A DNA stretch of 64,000 bases from Parabacteroides distasonis (GTDB taxonomy: Bacteria; Bacteroidota; Bacteroidia; Bacteroidales; Tannerellaceae). Shown in pieces: positions 38,001 to 45,250 of this stretch. The stretch's first letter is position 1; every line of letters begins with the position of its first letter. A model generated the notes under the pieces. That model was not told where the DNA came from. It did no database searches and was given only the letters and a program-made list of their open reading frames with translations. The stretch is taken from contig JAFBIR010000008.1 of NCBI GenBank assembly GCA_021531385.1, positions 1-64,000 on the forward strand, written 5' to 3'. The position numbers and the translations under genes were made by a program.

Positions 38001-38239
38001 AGCTGATAGGTGCGCCTGTGCCTGGCACGATGACTGCCGTCTGGTGGGAGACACAGATTGACCCGACCTTAGTGTTCGGTATTCCGCAGGTAGGTGTGAA
38101 GGATATGCGGGGCAACTACTTGGAGAATCAACAGCTGCAACCTGACATCGAGGTGTATAACACACCTGAGCAGCAACTCAGTGGCGAGGACGCTCAGCTT
38201 CGTCGTGCGGTGGAGGAGATGCTGAAGACAATCAAATAA
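35027..38239 (+). CDS. Tricorn-like S41 peptidase with beta-propeller
   Basis: This 1070-residue exported protease starts with a signal peptide (MKKVLIPALTFALTVATAHA). The start at 35027 is chosen for this; an in-frame ATG at 34925 lies inside the M28 gene. Residues about 25-560 hold many PD40/WD40-like repeats (SPDG, WSPDGKQLAFASDREGQFD). A Lys/Glu-rich linker (about 565-590) follows, then more propeller, a PDZ-like region, and a C-terminal S41 protease domain with HNGGGW at about 925 and the nucleophile Ser976 in EDNYSNAHG. Tricorn-type enzymes cut peptides made by other proteases. The gene is cotranscribed with the M28 peptidase and ends at a good terminator. Confidence 0.94.
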   Translation: MKKVLIPALTFALTVATAHAEESPLWMRYCALSPDGQTIAFSYQGDLFTVPATGGEARQLTIHPGQDTRPVWSPDGKQLAFASDREGQFDVYLIDKEGGEPKRLTTHSASEYPLAFTDNSHVLYQANIMQDAKDIQFPGTRFMQVYSVDTEGHRPKLYSSLYMDHLAVSPDGKQLLYNDWKGYEDPWRKHHQSSITRDIWLTDATQSHFQKLTSFGGEDRNPVWAPDGQSYYYLSEQNGSFNVYKTALSGGQPQQLTNHTLHPVRHLTASKQGLLCYDYDGEIYTLREGEQPKKVNIRIRKDNVGSDLIHRLLSDGATDIAVAPNGKEVAFITHGDVYVTSVEYETTRQITNTPQQERNIEFSPDGRSLVYSAEREGTWSLYESKLINKEDKQFTYAPEIKEEALVVNGKTSFQPTYSPDGKEVAYLEERTTLKVVNRATKQIRTVLDGKYLYSYSDGDQHYQWSPDSRWLLVDYISVGGWNNTDVALVKADGSGEVTNLTESGYSDGDAKWVLDGKAMIWSSDRAGYRSHGSWGAERDIYIMFFDGEAYDKFRLSKEETALLEDDEKADEKEKTDKKEEKADKPVEPLKFDLANRQDRVIRLTAHSSHLGDAVLSKKGDKLYYCTTFEKGYDLWEQDLKERSTKLLLKDVGRGALFADKKVENLFLTARGKLKKIELKDNKEKNIAFKAEFNYRPAAERAYIFEHAWRQAKEKFYDPTLRGIDWEGYRKAYARFLPHINNNYDFQELLSELLGELNGSHTGARYYAPLNCPETASLGAFFDNAYTGEGLKIEEILAKGPLTKADTKIRKGCVIEAIDGVKIGKENDYNPLLSGKAGNKVRLAVYDPATGSRFEEQVKLVSQGDVRELLYKRWIKHCEETVDKLSGGQIGYVHVRGMNSESFREVYSALLGRCRLKKAVIVDTRHNGGGWLHDDLATLLSGKEYQRFEPRGQYIGSDPYNKWTKPSCVLMCEDNYSNAHGFPWVYKELNIGKLIGAPVPGTMTAVWWETQIDPTLVFGIPQVGVKDMRGNYLENQQLQPDIEVYNTPEQQLSGEDAQLRRAVEEMLKTIK

Positions 38240-38250
38240 AGTTTAAGGAA

Positions 38251-38283
38251 GGGGGCGCATCAAGTGATGTATGCCCCTTTTTT
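38251..38283 (+). terminator. Intrinsic terminator after the S41 gene
   Basis: GGGGC with CATC (38252-38261) pairs with GATG and GCCCC (38266-38277), and the stem is followed by six T. It ends the two-peptidase operon. Confidence 0.7.
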
Positions 38284-38307
38284 GGGGTGAGATTCAAAAA
38301 TGATTTG

Positions 38308-38315
38308 TATTTTTG
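38308..38315 (+). promoter_or_regulatory. Promoter box of the toxin-antitoxin pair
   Basis: TATTTTTG matches the -7 consensus 27 bases before the antitoxin start; a TTTG at 38281-38284 lies 23 bases upstream of it, slightly further than ideal and shared with the terminator. Confidence 0.4.
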
Positions 38316-38342
38316 TCGAGCAACAACAAAGAAAAAAGTAAT

Positions 38343-38600
38343 ATGGCAGCAATTGATTTAAGAATTGAGATACCTGATGCGACAACTTGCGACTTGGAAT
38401 TATTGAAAAAGCAACTGACAGCATTTGCGCGCATTCTTATTACATCTGTTCCGAAAGTAAAAGTAACAGGAGAAACCAAAACGGATGATCCTTTTGCTTG
38501 TTTCTCCGGCTCGTGGGGCGATGAGACAAAATCGGCGCAAGAGGTGGCTGATGAATTACGAAATGCCCGCTGTTTTAATCACCCAACAACTACATGGTAG
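38343..38600 (+). CDS. Putative antitoxin of a VapBC-type pair
   Basis: This 85-residue protein lies one base ahead of a PIN-domain toxin gene (stop TAG then T then ATG), the usual coupled layout of toxin-antitoxin operons. I do not recognise its family. Its N-terminal half (MAAIDLRIEIPD, then LELLKKQLTAFARIL) is strand-helix like, and the C-terminal half is polar with WGDETKSAQEVADELRN, the kind of tail that docks on a toxin. The start at 38343 is preferred over an ATG at 38313 that lies right after the promoter box. Confidence 0.6.
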   Translation: MAAIDLRIEIPDATTCDLELLKKQLTAFARILITSVPKVKVTGETKTDDPFACFSGSWGDETKSAQEVADELRNARCFNHPTTTW

Positions 38601-38601
38601 T

Positions 38602-38994
38602 ATGGAATATCTGTTGGATACAAATGTGTGTATCAATATTTTCCGGAATACAGGTCACATTAGGGAGAAGATAGAAAAGGCAGGAATAGCGCATTGTGCG
38701 GTTAGTGAGATTACGATTGCGGAACTGTTTTATGGAGCTGCCAAAAGTGGCCGAGCAAAACATTTTCAAGATGTGTATAATGTGATGCGTTTATTCCAAA
38801 TTGTCCCTATTTCAGATTGTTTGGAGCGATATGGCGTATTGAAAAGCCAGTTGGAGCAAAGCGGTATGCGTATTGATGATTTTGATTTGTTGATTGGTGC
38901 TACAGCCTTACAGCATTGAATGACATTGGTTACACATAATATCAAGCATCTTGCCCGCATTCCTCAGATACAGATAGAAGATTGGGAAGAGTAG
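38602..38994 (+). pseudogene. VapC-type PIN-domain toxin with in-frame TGA at codon 106
   Basis: PIN-domain toxins are Mg-dependent RNases. The frame starts MEYLLDTNVCINIF (first acidic residue Asp6), continues with SEITIAELFYG and DDFDLLIGATALQH, then meets TGA at 38917-38919. Reading on in the same frame gives MTLVTHNIKHLARI and ends at TAG (38992-38994), exactly the last strand and active-site part expected of a 130-residue PIN protein. So one nonsense change removes about 25 residues with the fourth active-site position. It may be inactive; an ATG directly after the TGA could restart the tail as a separate peptide. A sequencing error is possible. Confidence 0.8.
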
Positions 38995-38997
38995 TAG

Positions 38998-39027
38998 AGC
39001 CGTTGCGTGCAACGGCTTTCTTTGTTT
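38998..39027 (+). terminator. Intrinsic terminator after the vapC locus
   Basis: AGCCGTTG (38998-39005) and CAACGGCT (39010-39017) form a perfect 8-bp stem with a CGTG loop, followed by TTCTTTGTTT. A further half copy (AACGGCT) lies just downstream. It ends the toxin-antitoxin transcript and faces the 3' end of bioB. Confidence 0.75.
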
Positions 39028-39099
39028 GCGTACAACGGCTCTAACTATTTCTGTGAAATTATGCAGCATACGCAGCTCCCCGAAAATGGACGGTTGGGT

Positions 39100-40059
39100 T
39101 TATTGATATCCGGCCTCTGCCACCAACTGACGATCCTCGTCGATCTTGGAGCCTACGGTGGTCAGCAAGTCACCCACCACAGCGGCATTGATACCAATCT
39201 GGAGCGCACGAAGCTGCACCTCACGAGACAAGCGAGCACGTCCTCCCGCGAAACGTAACTCCGCTTTCGGATGAAGAAAACGGAAGATAGCCACCATAGT
39301 CAGGATCTCCTCGTCGCTGATGGGCGGCGTGTCGGCCAATGGCGTTCCCTTGATAGGCACAAGAATGTTGATAGGAATGGAGTCTGGCTTTACCTCTCGT
39401 AGTTTCAGGGCCAGTTCAACCCGCTGCCGCGGTGTCTCACCCATACCAATAATACCTCCACTACACAGCTCGAAGCCCACCTCGCGTGCCCAACGCAAGG
39501 TTTGCAATTTCTCGTCGATGGTATGTGTGGTGCAGAGCGAGGGGAAATAGGAGGGTGCGGCCTCTAAGTTGCAGTGATAACGGCGCATACCTGCCTCCCA
39601 TAGCTGTGTCAGTTCCTCTTTGGTCAGTAATCCTAATGAGCCGCAAAGGAAGAGATTGGTCTCTTTGCGCAAAGCCCGGTAGTTGTCACACACCTTACGT
39701 AGGGCAGCCCCTTTCACGCTACGTCCGCTCGTCACCTGACAAAAACGCTTCACGCCCTTTTTCTCGTCGTAGCGAGCTTGGTCGAGTACCTGCGCTGCAG
39801 AGACGATGCCATGCACGTCAGAGTCCGTATGATAATGCCCCGATTGGGCGCACCATTTGCAATTCTCTGAGCACTGTCCTGCCCGAGCATTGATAATACT
39901 GCACGGATTAAAGGCAGGTTTGCCAAAATGACGAGTGATCTCACCCGCTGCTTGATAAAGTTCCTCCTTATTAGGAGTATCCAGTAGGCTGTAAGCCTCC
40001 TCCTCTGTCAGGGAGCCTCCGCCAATAACACGCGCTTTTAGTTCTTCTATTCTATTCAT
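39100..40059 (-). CDS. bioB: Biotin synthase
   Basis: BioB is a radical-SAM enzyme that inserts sulfur into dethiobiotin. The 319-residue protein has the 4Fe-4S motif CSENCKWC (Cys63, Cys67, Cys70) and later family stretches such as HNLE-like YHCNLEAAPSYF, CSGGIIGMGE and RFAGGRARLSRE. No other biotin gene is adjacent, so it is a stand-alone copy with its own promoter. The start at 40059 is close to the conserved N-terminal region (LTEEEAYSLLDT), leaving no room for a longer form. Confidence 0.96.
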   Translation of the reverse strand: MNRIEELKARVIGGGSLTEEEAYSLLDTPNKEELYQAAGEITRHFGKPAFNPCSIINARAGQCSENCKWCAQSGHYHTDSDVHGIVSAAQVLDQARYDEKKGVKRFCQVTSGRSVKGAALRKVCDNYRALRKETNLFLCGSLGLLTKEELTQLWEAGMRRYHCNLEAAPSYFPSLCTTHTIDEKLQTLRWAREVGFELCSGGIIGMGETPRQRVELALKLREVKPDSIPINILVPIKGTPLADTPPISDEEILTMVAIFRFLHPKAELRFAGGRARLSREVQLRALQIGINAAVVGDLLTTVGSKIDEDRQLVAEAGYQ

Positions 40060-40083
40060 TTTCTATTTATATGTTTGAGCTAA

Positions 40084-40115
40084 CAAAGGTATGCGCTCAT
40101 GGGATAACACACAAT
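40084..40115 (-). promoter_or_regulatory. bioB promoter
   Basis: On the minus strand TTG (40114-40112) is followed after 20 bases by TACCTTTG (40091-40084), a full match to the Bacteroidetes consensus. The predicted start leaves a leader of about 20 bases. Confidence 0.6.
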
Positions 40116-40121
40116 CCCATG
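40098..40121. promoter_or_regulatory. Possible operator over the bioB promoter
   Basis: The arms CATGGGAT (40098-40105) and ATCCCATG (40114-40121) are perfect 8-bp complements separated by 8 bases. They overlap the spacer and the upstream box of the bioB promoter, a position suited to a repressor. The regulator is not known; a biotin-responsive factor is a guess. Confidence 0.4.
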
Positions 40122-40287
40122 AATGTGGTATTTCATGTTCGATTGAAATCGCTATGAGCGTATGATAGAAAAACGAGGGAAAGATTAAATATACCACAAA
40201 TATGTTATTTTGTAGTGTTTGAAAAGACTATACATTCGCGTTGTAAAATTAAACACTAAATATTCACAAATTAAAAGAATGATCAAA

Positions 40288-40464
40288 ATGAGACAGAAAC
40301 GAATGCATAGCTGTTGTATGGGCATGTCCAAGGCAGCCGGGAGAGGTAGTAGCGCATTAGCAAACAGAAGTATTCAATTAGCAAGAAAAAGAAACAACAA
40401 TGAAAACAAAGATTTTATTTATAGCGGCCTTGTGGCCGTTGGCCCTGCCTTCTGGTTGGGCTGA
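40288..40464 (+). CDS. Possible Cys-Cys leader ORF before susC
   Basis: A short frame lies in the 340-base gap before susC. It starts MRQKRMHSCCMGMSK (an ATG at 40279 is an alternative), with a Cys-Cys pair encoded at 40312-40317, and continues rich in Arg, Ser and Asn. It runs past the susC start at 40400 in another frame and ends at 40464. Either it is a translated leader whose ribosome pausing at Cys codons controls susC, or it is a chance frame. I favour a leader because of the Cys pair, the position and the thiol-related genes downstream, but cannot prove it. Confidence 0.3.
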   Translation: MRQKRMHSCCMGMSKAAGRGSSALANRSIQLARKRNNNENKDFIYSGLVAVGPAFWLG

Positions 40465-42250
40465 GACAAGCCGAGTATTCGGTTATGATGCACATAAAGT
40501 AACAGAAGAGGTTGACCAGCAGCAACGTATTGTCGGTCGGGTGATCGACACAAAAACAAGCGAGCCACTCATGGGCGCGGCAGTTATTCTTCAACAGGCC
40601 AATGAGGGCACTGTGACAGACATAGAGGGGAATTTCACCCTACAAACTCGTCAAAAAGCACCCTATTCCCTGCAAGTGCAATATGTAGGTTATCATTCCC
40701 AAATCGTAGAGGTGAGTGAGGCAGGAAAAACGATAGAGATTCGATTAGTAGAAGACAGCCAGCAATTGAATGAGGTCGTGGTGGTTGGTTATGGTACGCA
40801 GAAGCGCAAGGAGCTGACAGGAGCGATTGCCTCTGTGGATAAAGAGCTATTGGCGCAGCCGATCACCAACTTCGACAACCTGTTGGGAGGAGCAGTCAGT
40901 GGTTTGCAGGTTTCGGAAAGCAGTGGTTTGCCGGGAGCCTCCTCCAACATTCGTATTCGAGGCGGTAACTCCATCACGGGAGGTAATGAACCGCTGTATG
41001 TGATAGATGGTGTATTGATTTATAACGATAAAAGTGCCACCAGTACAGGTGTGACACGTGCGACGAGTGATTTCAATCCGCTCTCAGCGATTAATCCAAA
41101 TGATATAGAGCGCATAGAGGTGCTGAAAGATGTCTCAGCTACGGCGATCTACGGTAGCCGGGGTGCCAATGGTGTGATCATTGTCACGACCAAGAGCGGC
41201 AAGAAGGGGCGTACGAGCATAGAATATCAATATGCGATTGGTTGGCAAAAGGTAGCGAAAAAGCTGGATTTGCTCAATGCCAGCGAATGGGGAGATCTCT
41301 ATTTGGAGATCGCTACTCCGACGCAGATCGCCAATAGCGGCTTGACCCCGGTGATTGTGGCTGCCTGGGGAGAGGGTGATGACTGGCAGAGTGCTGCCCT
41401 GCGCACCGCAACCACACAGAATCACCAGCAGAGCATCAGCGGGGGAGACGAGCGCACACGCTATTTGATCAGTGGCAACTTCTCCGATCAGGATGGTATC
41501 TTGGTGAACACAGGCTTCAAGCGTTATAGCGGACGTGTCAATTTTGGTTCGTTAGACTATATCTTGAGTGGCAGCCAAATTATCCAAAAAGGGGAGCCGT
41601 TGGGCGCTTTCTATGGTTGGCAGTATGACGGCTTGGTACAGCCGGGTGAGGATCTCTCCAAGGTGCCTGTGCCCTCTCCCAAACCGAACGTGGAGTATGG
41701 CGATGCGAAGTTCGTGGATCAGAATGGGGATGGCGAGATCACGCAATCGGCCGATCGGGTGGTCTTGGGCAGCATCCAGCCTGATTTCACCTACGGTTTG
41801 AGCACGACGCTTCGCTATAAGGATTGGTCGCTCTTTGCCTCCTTCCAAGGTAGTCAGGGAAATGAGATTTACAACAGCTTGCGTCAGCGTTTGGAGTCGC
41901 CCAGCACCAGCTATAACGGCTCACGGGTGTTGCTCGACCGCTGGAGTGAGAGCAACCTCACGGCTACCCAGCCCAAGGCGTATGCCTCCAACAACTATTC
42001 CAACTATGTGGATAGTCGTTACATTGAGGATGCCTCTTATTTCCGCTTGAAGAACGTGACGTTGAGCTATTTCCTGCCGATCCATTGGCAACGTGCGCAA
42101 CAGCTGAAGGTGAAGCTGTTTCTCTCAGCCAACAACCTCTTTACCCTCACTGGGTATAAGGGTTATGACCCGGAGGTGGCCAGTGGTGTAGATGCAGGTG
42201 CTTATCCTACGGCACGGACTTATACAGTAGGTGCAAATATCTCTTTCTAA
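40400..42250 (+). CDS. SusC-family TonB-dependent receptor with large internal deletion
   Basis: SusC proteins are outer-membrane TonB-dependent importers. This one has a signal peptide, a carboxypeptidase-like domain (RIVGRVIDTKTSEPLMGA), the plug with LNEVVVVGYGTQ, RIRGGNSITGGNEPLYVIDG and ERIEVLKDVSATAIYGSRG, and the normal C-terminus. It has only 616 residues where about 1000 is usual. After GFKRYSGRVNFGS (near 41560) the sequence jumps to the late segment LSGSQIIQKGEPLGAFYGW, in frame, so roughly 400 residues of the barrel are missing compared with the intact copy at 49312-52344. The barrel can hardly close; the gene is probably non-functional or an assembly artefact. Confidence 0.9.
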   Translation: MKTKILFIAALWPLALPSGWAETSRVFGYDAHKVTEEVDQQQRIVGRVIDTKTSEPLMGAAVILQQANEGTVTDIEGNFTLQTRQKAPYSLQVQYVGYHSQIVEVSEAGKTIEIRLVEDSQQLNEVVVVGYGTQKRKELTGAIASVDKELLAQPITNFDNLLGGAVSGLQVSESSGLPGASSNIRIRGGNSITGGNEPLYVIDGVLIYNDKSATSTGVTRATSDFNPLSAINPNDIERIEVLKDVSATAIYGSRGANGVIIVTTKSGKKGRTSIEYQYAIGWQKVAKKLDLLNASEWGDLYLEIATPTQIANSGLTPVIVAAWGEGDDWQSAALRTATTQNHQQSISGGDERTRYLISGNFSDQDGILVNTGFKRYSGRVNFGSLDYILSGSQIIQKGEPLGAFYGWQYDGLVQPGEDLSKVPVPSPKPNVEYGDAKFVDQNGDGEITQSADRVVLGSIQPDFTYGLSTTLRYKDWSLFASFQGSQGNEIYNSLRQRLESPSTSYNGSRVLLDRWSESNLTATQPKAYASNNYSNYVDSRYIEDASYFRLKNVTLSYFLPIHWQRAQQLKVKLFLSANNLFTLTGYKGYDPEVASGVDAGAYPTARTYTVGANISF

Positions 42251-42284
42251 CAGGAATCATTCATTTTTTAGAGTCGAACGAACG

Positions 42285-43835
42285 ATGAAACATAGTATCT
42301 TCAATATAGTGCTTTGGGCAGCCGCCCTTACAGCTTGTGGCGATAGCCTTGATCAAGCTCCGATCAGCTCTCTTTCGCAGAGCACATTGCCGGCCTCTGA
42401 CGCAGATGCCATTGCCTTGGTTAACTCCGTTTATGCGGTGAATATTGGTAAGAGTACCGCCTTTGGTTATATGACTGACTTGGTCACTGAGACAACCATC
42501 TCTGGTGAGAACCCGAACGGTGGTGGAGGTCTGTTGGGCCTCTTGAAATGGGATGCGAACAACTCCTATGTGGTCGGGATGTGGACTGATTTGGCGAAGG
42601 GTATAGCTAATGCCAATGACGCCATCGACCGTGTGCAAGACAATGCGCAGGTCTCTCTATCTACGCAGCAGCGGGTGATTGGCGAGGCGAAGTTCCTCCG
42701 TGCCTATTACCTGAATTATGCGGTTCAGTTCTGGGGTGACTATCCCATCGTGTTGCACAACGTGGAGGGGAGTAGTGTAGAACGTCAGCCGGTAGATGCG
42801 GTGTATGCGCAGATTGAGCAAGATTTGTTAGATGCGGCAGAGGTGTTGCCAGCCTCTTACGGTTCCACCGATTTAGGACGGGCCACTCGTGGAGCCGCTT
42901 GGGCATTGCTCTCGAAGGTCTATCTGACGTGGGGACAGGTGTCGCCCACCTTCAGCGAGGCAGAACGCAAGGCGAAATATGCGCAAGCGGTAGAGGCTGC
43001 GAACCAAGTGACGGGCTATGCCTTGGAGGAAGATTTCTCCGCCAACTGGGATAACAACAACCGAAATGGCAAAGAGAGCATTTTCGCTACGCAGCACAAT
43101 ACCGGTTCTGCTGCTGACGGTACAGGTGGCAATCACCTCTGCCACTGTGCTTTCAGTTGCGGATTTAGCAATAGCTTGCCTCACGTGGTACCTGCCAATC
43201 GGGACGTGGAGGATAGCTATGCTCCCGGTGATCATCGGCGAGAGGCCTCCTTTGCGGATAGCCTGTATAACCCGGAAACGGGCAACTACTATGTGTTTGA
43301 CTTGCCCCGTTTTCGCAAATATATCGATATCAGCGATCCCAATGGCAGTGCTAACAACCGCAATGTCAACCGTACGATCTTGCGCTATGCGGAGGTGTTG
43401 CTGATCAAGGCTGAGGCGATCAATGAGCGGGATGGAGGTCCGAATGCGGAGGCTTACGAGGCGATCAACCAGGTGCGCCGCCGGGCATTCCGTAGCTTCC
43501 CTGTGGAGCAACCTTCGGCTCACGATTTGCCGGCAGGTTTGAGCTATGCTGATTTCCAGCAGGCAGTCCGTCAAGAGCGGCAGTGGGAGTTTGTCTATGA
43601 GCAGAAGCATTGGTTGGACTTGGTACGCTGGCGCATCTTGGTGAAGACCATCAAAAACAGTACCGTGGCACAAGATCCGCAATACAACAAGCAGACCATC
43701 GATTTTCACCATTATCGCTATCCGATCCCACAGGCTCAACGTGAGATTAATCCCGAAGGGCTTTGGCAGAATTGGGGGTATGACAGCTATGACGAGAGCA
43801 AGACAGGAGCCAATCCCTATGCGGGCTTTGAATAA
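42285..43835 (+). CDS. SusD/RagB-family lipoprotein with Cys cluster
   Basis: This is the surface lipoprotein partner of the preceding SusC (lipobox LTACG). The start at 42285 (MKHSIFNIVL) is chosen over an in-frame ATG at 42231 inside susC. The 516-residue protein has the family's N-terminal TPR-like helices (AKFLRAYYLNYAVQFWGDYPIV) and the C-terminal RYAEVLLIKAEA and ERQWEFVYEQKHWLDLVRW. Unusual is CHCAFSC at 286-292 in the loop region that shapes the ligand site; SusD proteins seldom have clustered Cys. It could bind a thiol or metal ligand, or be a chance feature. Confidence 0.93.
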   Translation: MKHSIFNIVLWAAALTACGDSLDQAPISSLSQSTLPASDADAIALVNSVYAVNIGKSTAFGYMTDLVTETTISGENPNGGGGLLGLLKWDANNSYVVGMWTDLAKGIANANDAIDRVQDNAQVSLSTQQRVIGEAKFLRAYYLNYAVQFWGDYPIVLHNVEGSSVERQPVDAVYAQIEQDLLDAAEVLPASYGSTDLGRATRGAAWALLSKVYLTWGQVSPTFSEAERKAKYAQAVEAANQVTGYALEEDFSANWDNNNRNGKESIFATQHNTGSAADGTGGNHLCHCAFSCGFSNSLPHVVPANRDVEDSYAPGDHRREASFADSLYNPETGNYYVFDLPRFRKYIDISDPNGSANNRNVNRTILRYAEVLLIKAEAINERDGGPNAEAYEAINQVRRRAFRSFPVEQPSAHDLPAGLSYADFQQAVRQERQWEFVYEQKHWLDLVRWRILVKTIKNSTVAQDPQYNKQTIDFHHYRYPIPQAQREINPEGLWQNWGYDSYDESKTGANPYAGFE

Positions 43836-43883
43836 CAAACATCGAAAATGAACAATGAATTGGTAAATCATACAAGTGATCAA

Positions 43884-45131
43884 ATGAAAACGAAACAGTA
43901 TCTTTTCAGCCTTGGCCTCATTGGGGCCTTGGCTTTTGGAGGCGGCCAAGCGTCTGCCCAGTATGTGCCCTTCGATGATGCACAGGGTCCTCAATCTATC
44001 TTTGTGAATGCATCCACTAAGCAGAGCTTAGAGCAGAATGCCAGCACGTTGCGTGATTATCTGCAGCATCGCCGTTCCGCCCTGTTGCAATGGAACAGTC
44101 TCGATCCAGCGGAGTTGCAACCGGTGACCTTGCGTGTGCAGGCCGTAGCTAAGAACTGAGGCGGTATGCGTGAGTTGCGTGTACGTCGCTTCCACTATAT
44201 CGGTGATTGCGCATTGAGTCATGGAGGGCAGGATTCAGGTGTCGATACGCCCACCACGGCACAGGCGGTCTTTGCCTCCGACATTGCGGATAGCTATCTG
44301 AACGAGGCAGCCCTCTTGGGTATTCCCATTGATTCACTGAGTATTGAGATCCACGGACGTCCTGATGAGCAGCCGACGGGTCGTGTCTATTATCCCCGCA
44401 ATTACCTCTACACGGTCTATATTGACACACCCGCTTCGGATGCGGAGTTACAGCTCTTGAGCCAACGAGCAGAGGCAAATTCCCCTATCGTGCAGTTCAT
44501 CAAGCAGGCCATTCCATTGAGTCATAGCATTGAGGTGACTCCCTCACCTAAAACAAAGAAGGTACAAGGGGCTACTTTGGCTGGCTTGCGCGAGTATATC
44601 CAGGGCAAACGGCAAGCCACTTTAGCTGCGCAAAAGGCGCGTGAGCAAGCGGCCAAACAGGGGAAAACGGCACAACAACCGACCGTGAAAGAGGGCCCAT
44701 GGGTACGTGTGCTCAACAATGGTGTGCGTGAGTTGACGGTCAATGGTAAGTATCGCATCCTGCATGACAACCCCGCCTATTTGGGTGGTTATAATACGGG
44801 TATGACAGCTCGTGAGAATCTGTTAGGTGTGTTGGCCACCTGTATTACGCACATCACCGAGGGACAGGCAGCACTGCTGAATGTAACGCTCGACTCGTTG
44901 GCCTTGGAGGTAACTGGGAAATGGGATCCCCGTGGCGGTCGTCCCGGCTTTGAGCAGGTGCCTCAATACCCAACGGACATTCACTACACCTTGCATGTCA
45001 AAACCCCTGAGAGCGAGGCTCGTATTGAGGAATTATTAGCGGCTGTAGAGAAGATCTGCCCGATGTACAATCTCTTTATCGATGCTCCGCAGACCTTTGA
45101 GGCAAAGATCGTTAGAGTGGGGCGTAAATAG
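43884..45131 (+). pseudogene. Exported tandem OsmC-like protein split by in-frame TGA
   Basis: The frame starts with a signal peptide (MKTKQYLFSLGL to ASAQ), runs to a TGA at 44157-44159 and continues in the same frame, after GGC GGT, as MRELRVRRFHYIGD to 45131. The whole is 416 codons with two related halves, each OsmC-like: LRDYLQHRRS...RELRV and LREYIQGKRQ...RELTV. The second half keeps the peroxidatic Cys region (YLGGYNTGMTARENLLGVLATC) and a second Cys (EKICPMYN); the first half has lost the Cys in the matching helix (FASDIADSYLNEA). OsmC proteins reduce peroxides with thiols and are normally cytoplasmic, so export is odd. Gene order and spacing place it in the SusCD operon. The nonsense codon implies decay. 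Confidence 0.75.
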
Positions 45132-45137
45132 TTAAAT

Positions 45138-45217
45138 AAGCCGTAAGCTTACGAGTTGTCAAGCCGCAAGCTTGTCACTACCTATAGCCGTAAGCTTACG
45201 GCTCAACAACTCGTAAG
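45138..45217. repeat. Nested palindromes between convergent genes
   Basis: AGCCGTAAGCTTACGGCT (45186-45203) is an 18-bp perfect palindrome. A partial copy lies at 45138-45151, and CTTACGAGTTGT (45148-45159) pairs with ACAACTCGTAAG (45206-45217) around it. The structure may act as a bidirectional terminator between the OsmC and M14 genes, though no T-run follows. Confidence 0.75.
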
Positions 45218-45250
45218 TTATTCACTTGATCACCCCTAAACAGGGCTTAT

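Noticed and set aside
41540-42250. Two separate proteins (N- and C-terminal parts of SusC)
   Set aside because: The reading frame is continuous across the deletion with no stop, so one shortened protein is encoded.
38917-44159. Genome-wide recoding of TGA, or selenocysteine at the two in-frame TGA codons
   Set aside because: TGA ends intact genes in this window (murC, cstA, sufS), and neither interrupting TGA lies at a conserved Cys position. Nonsense mutation is simpler.
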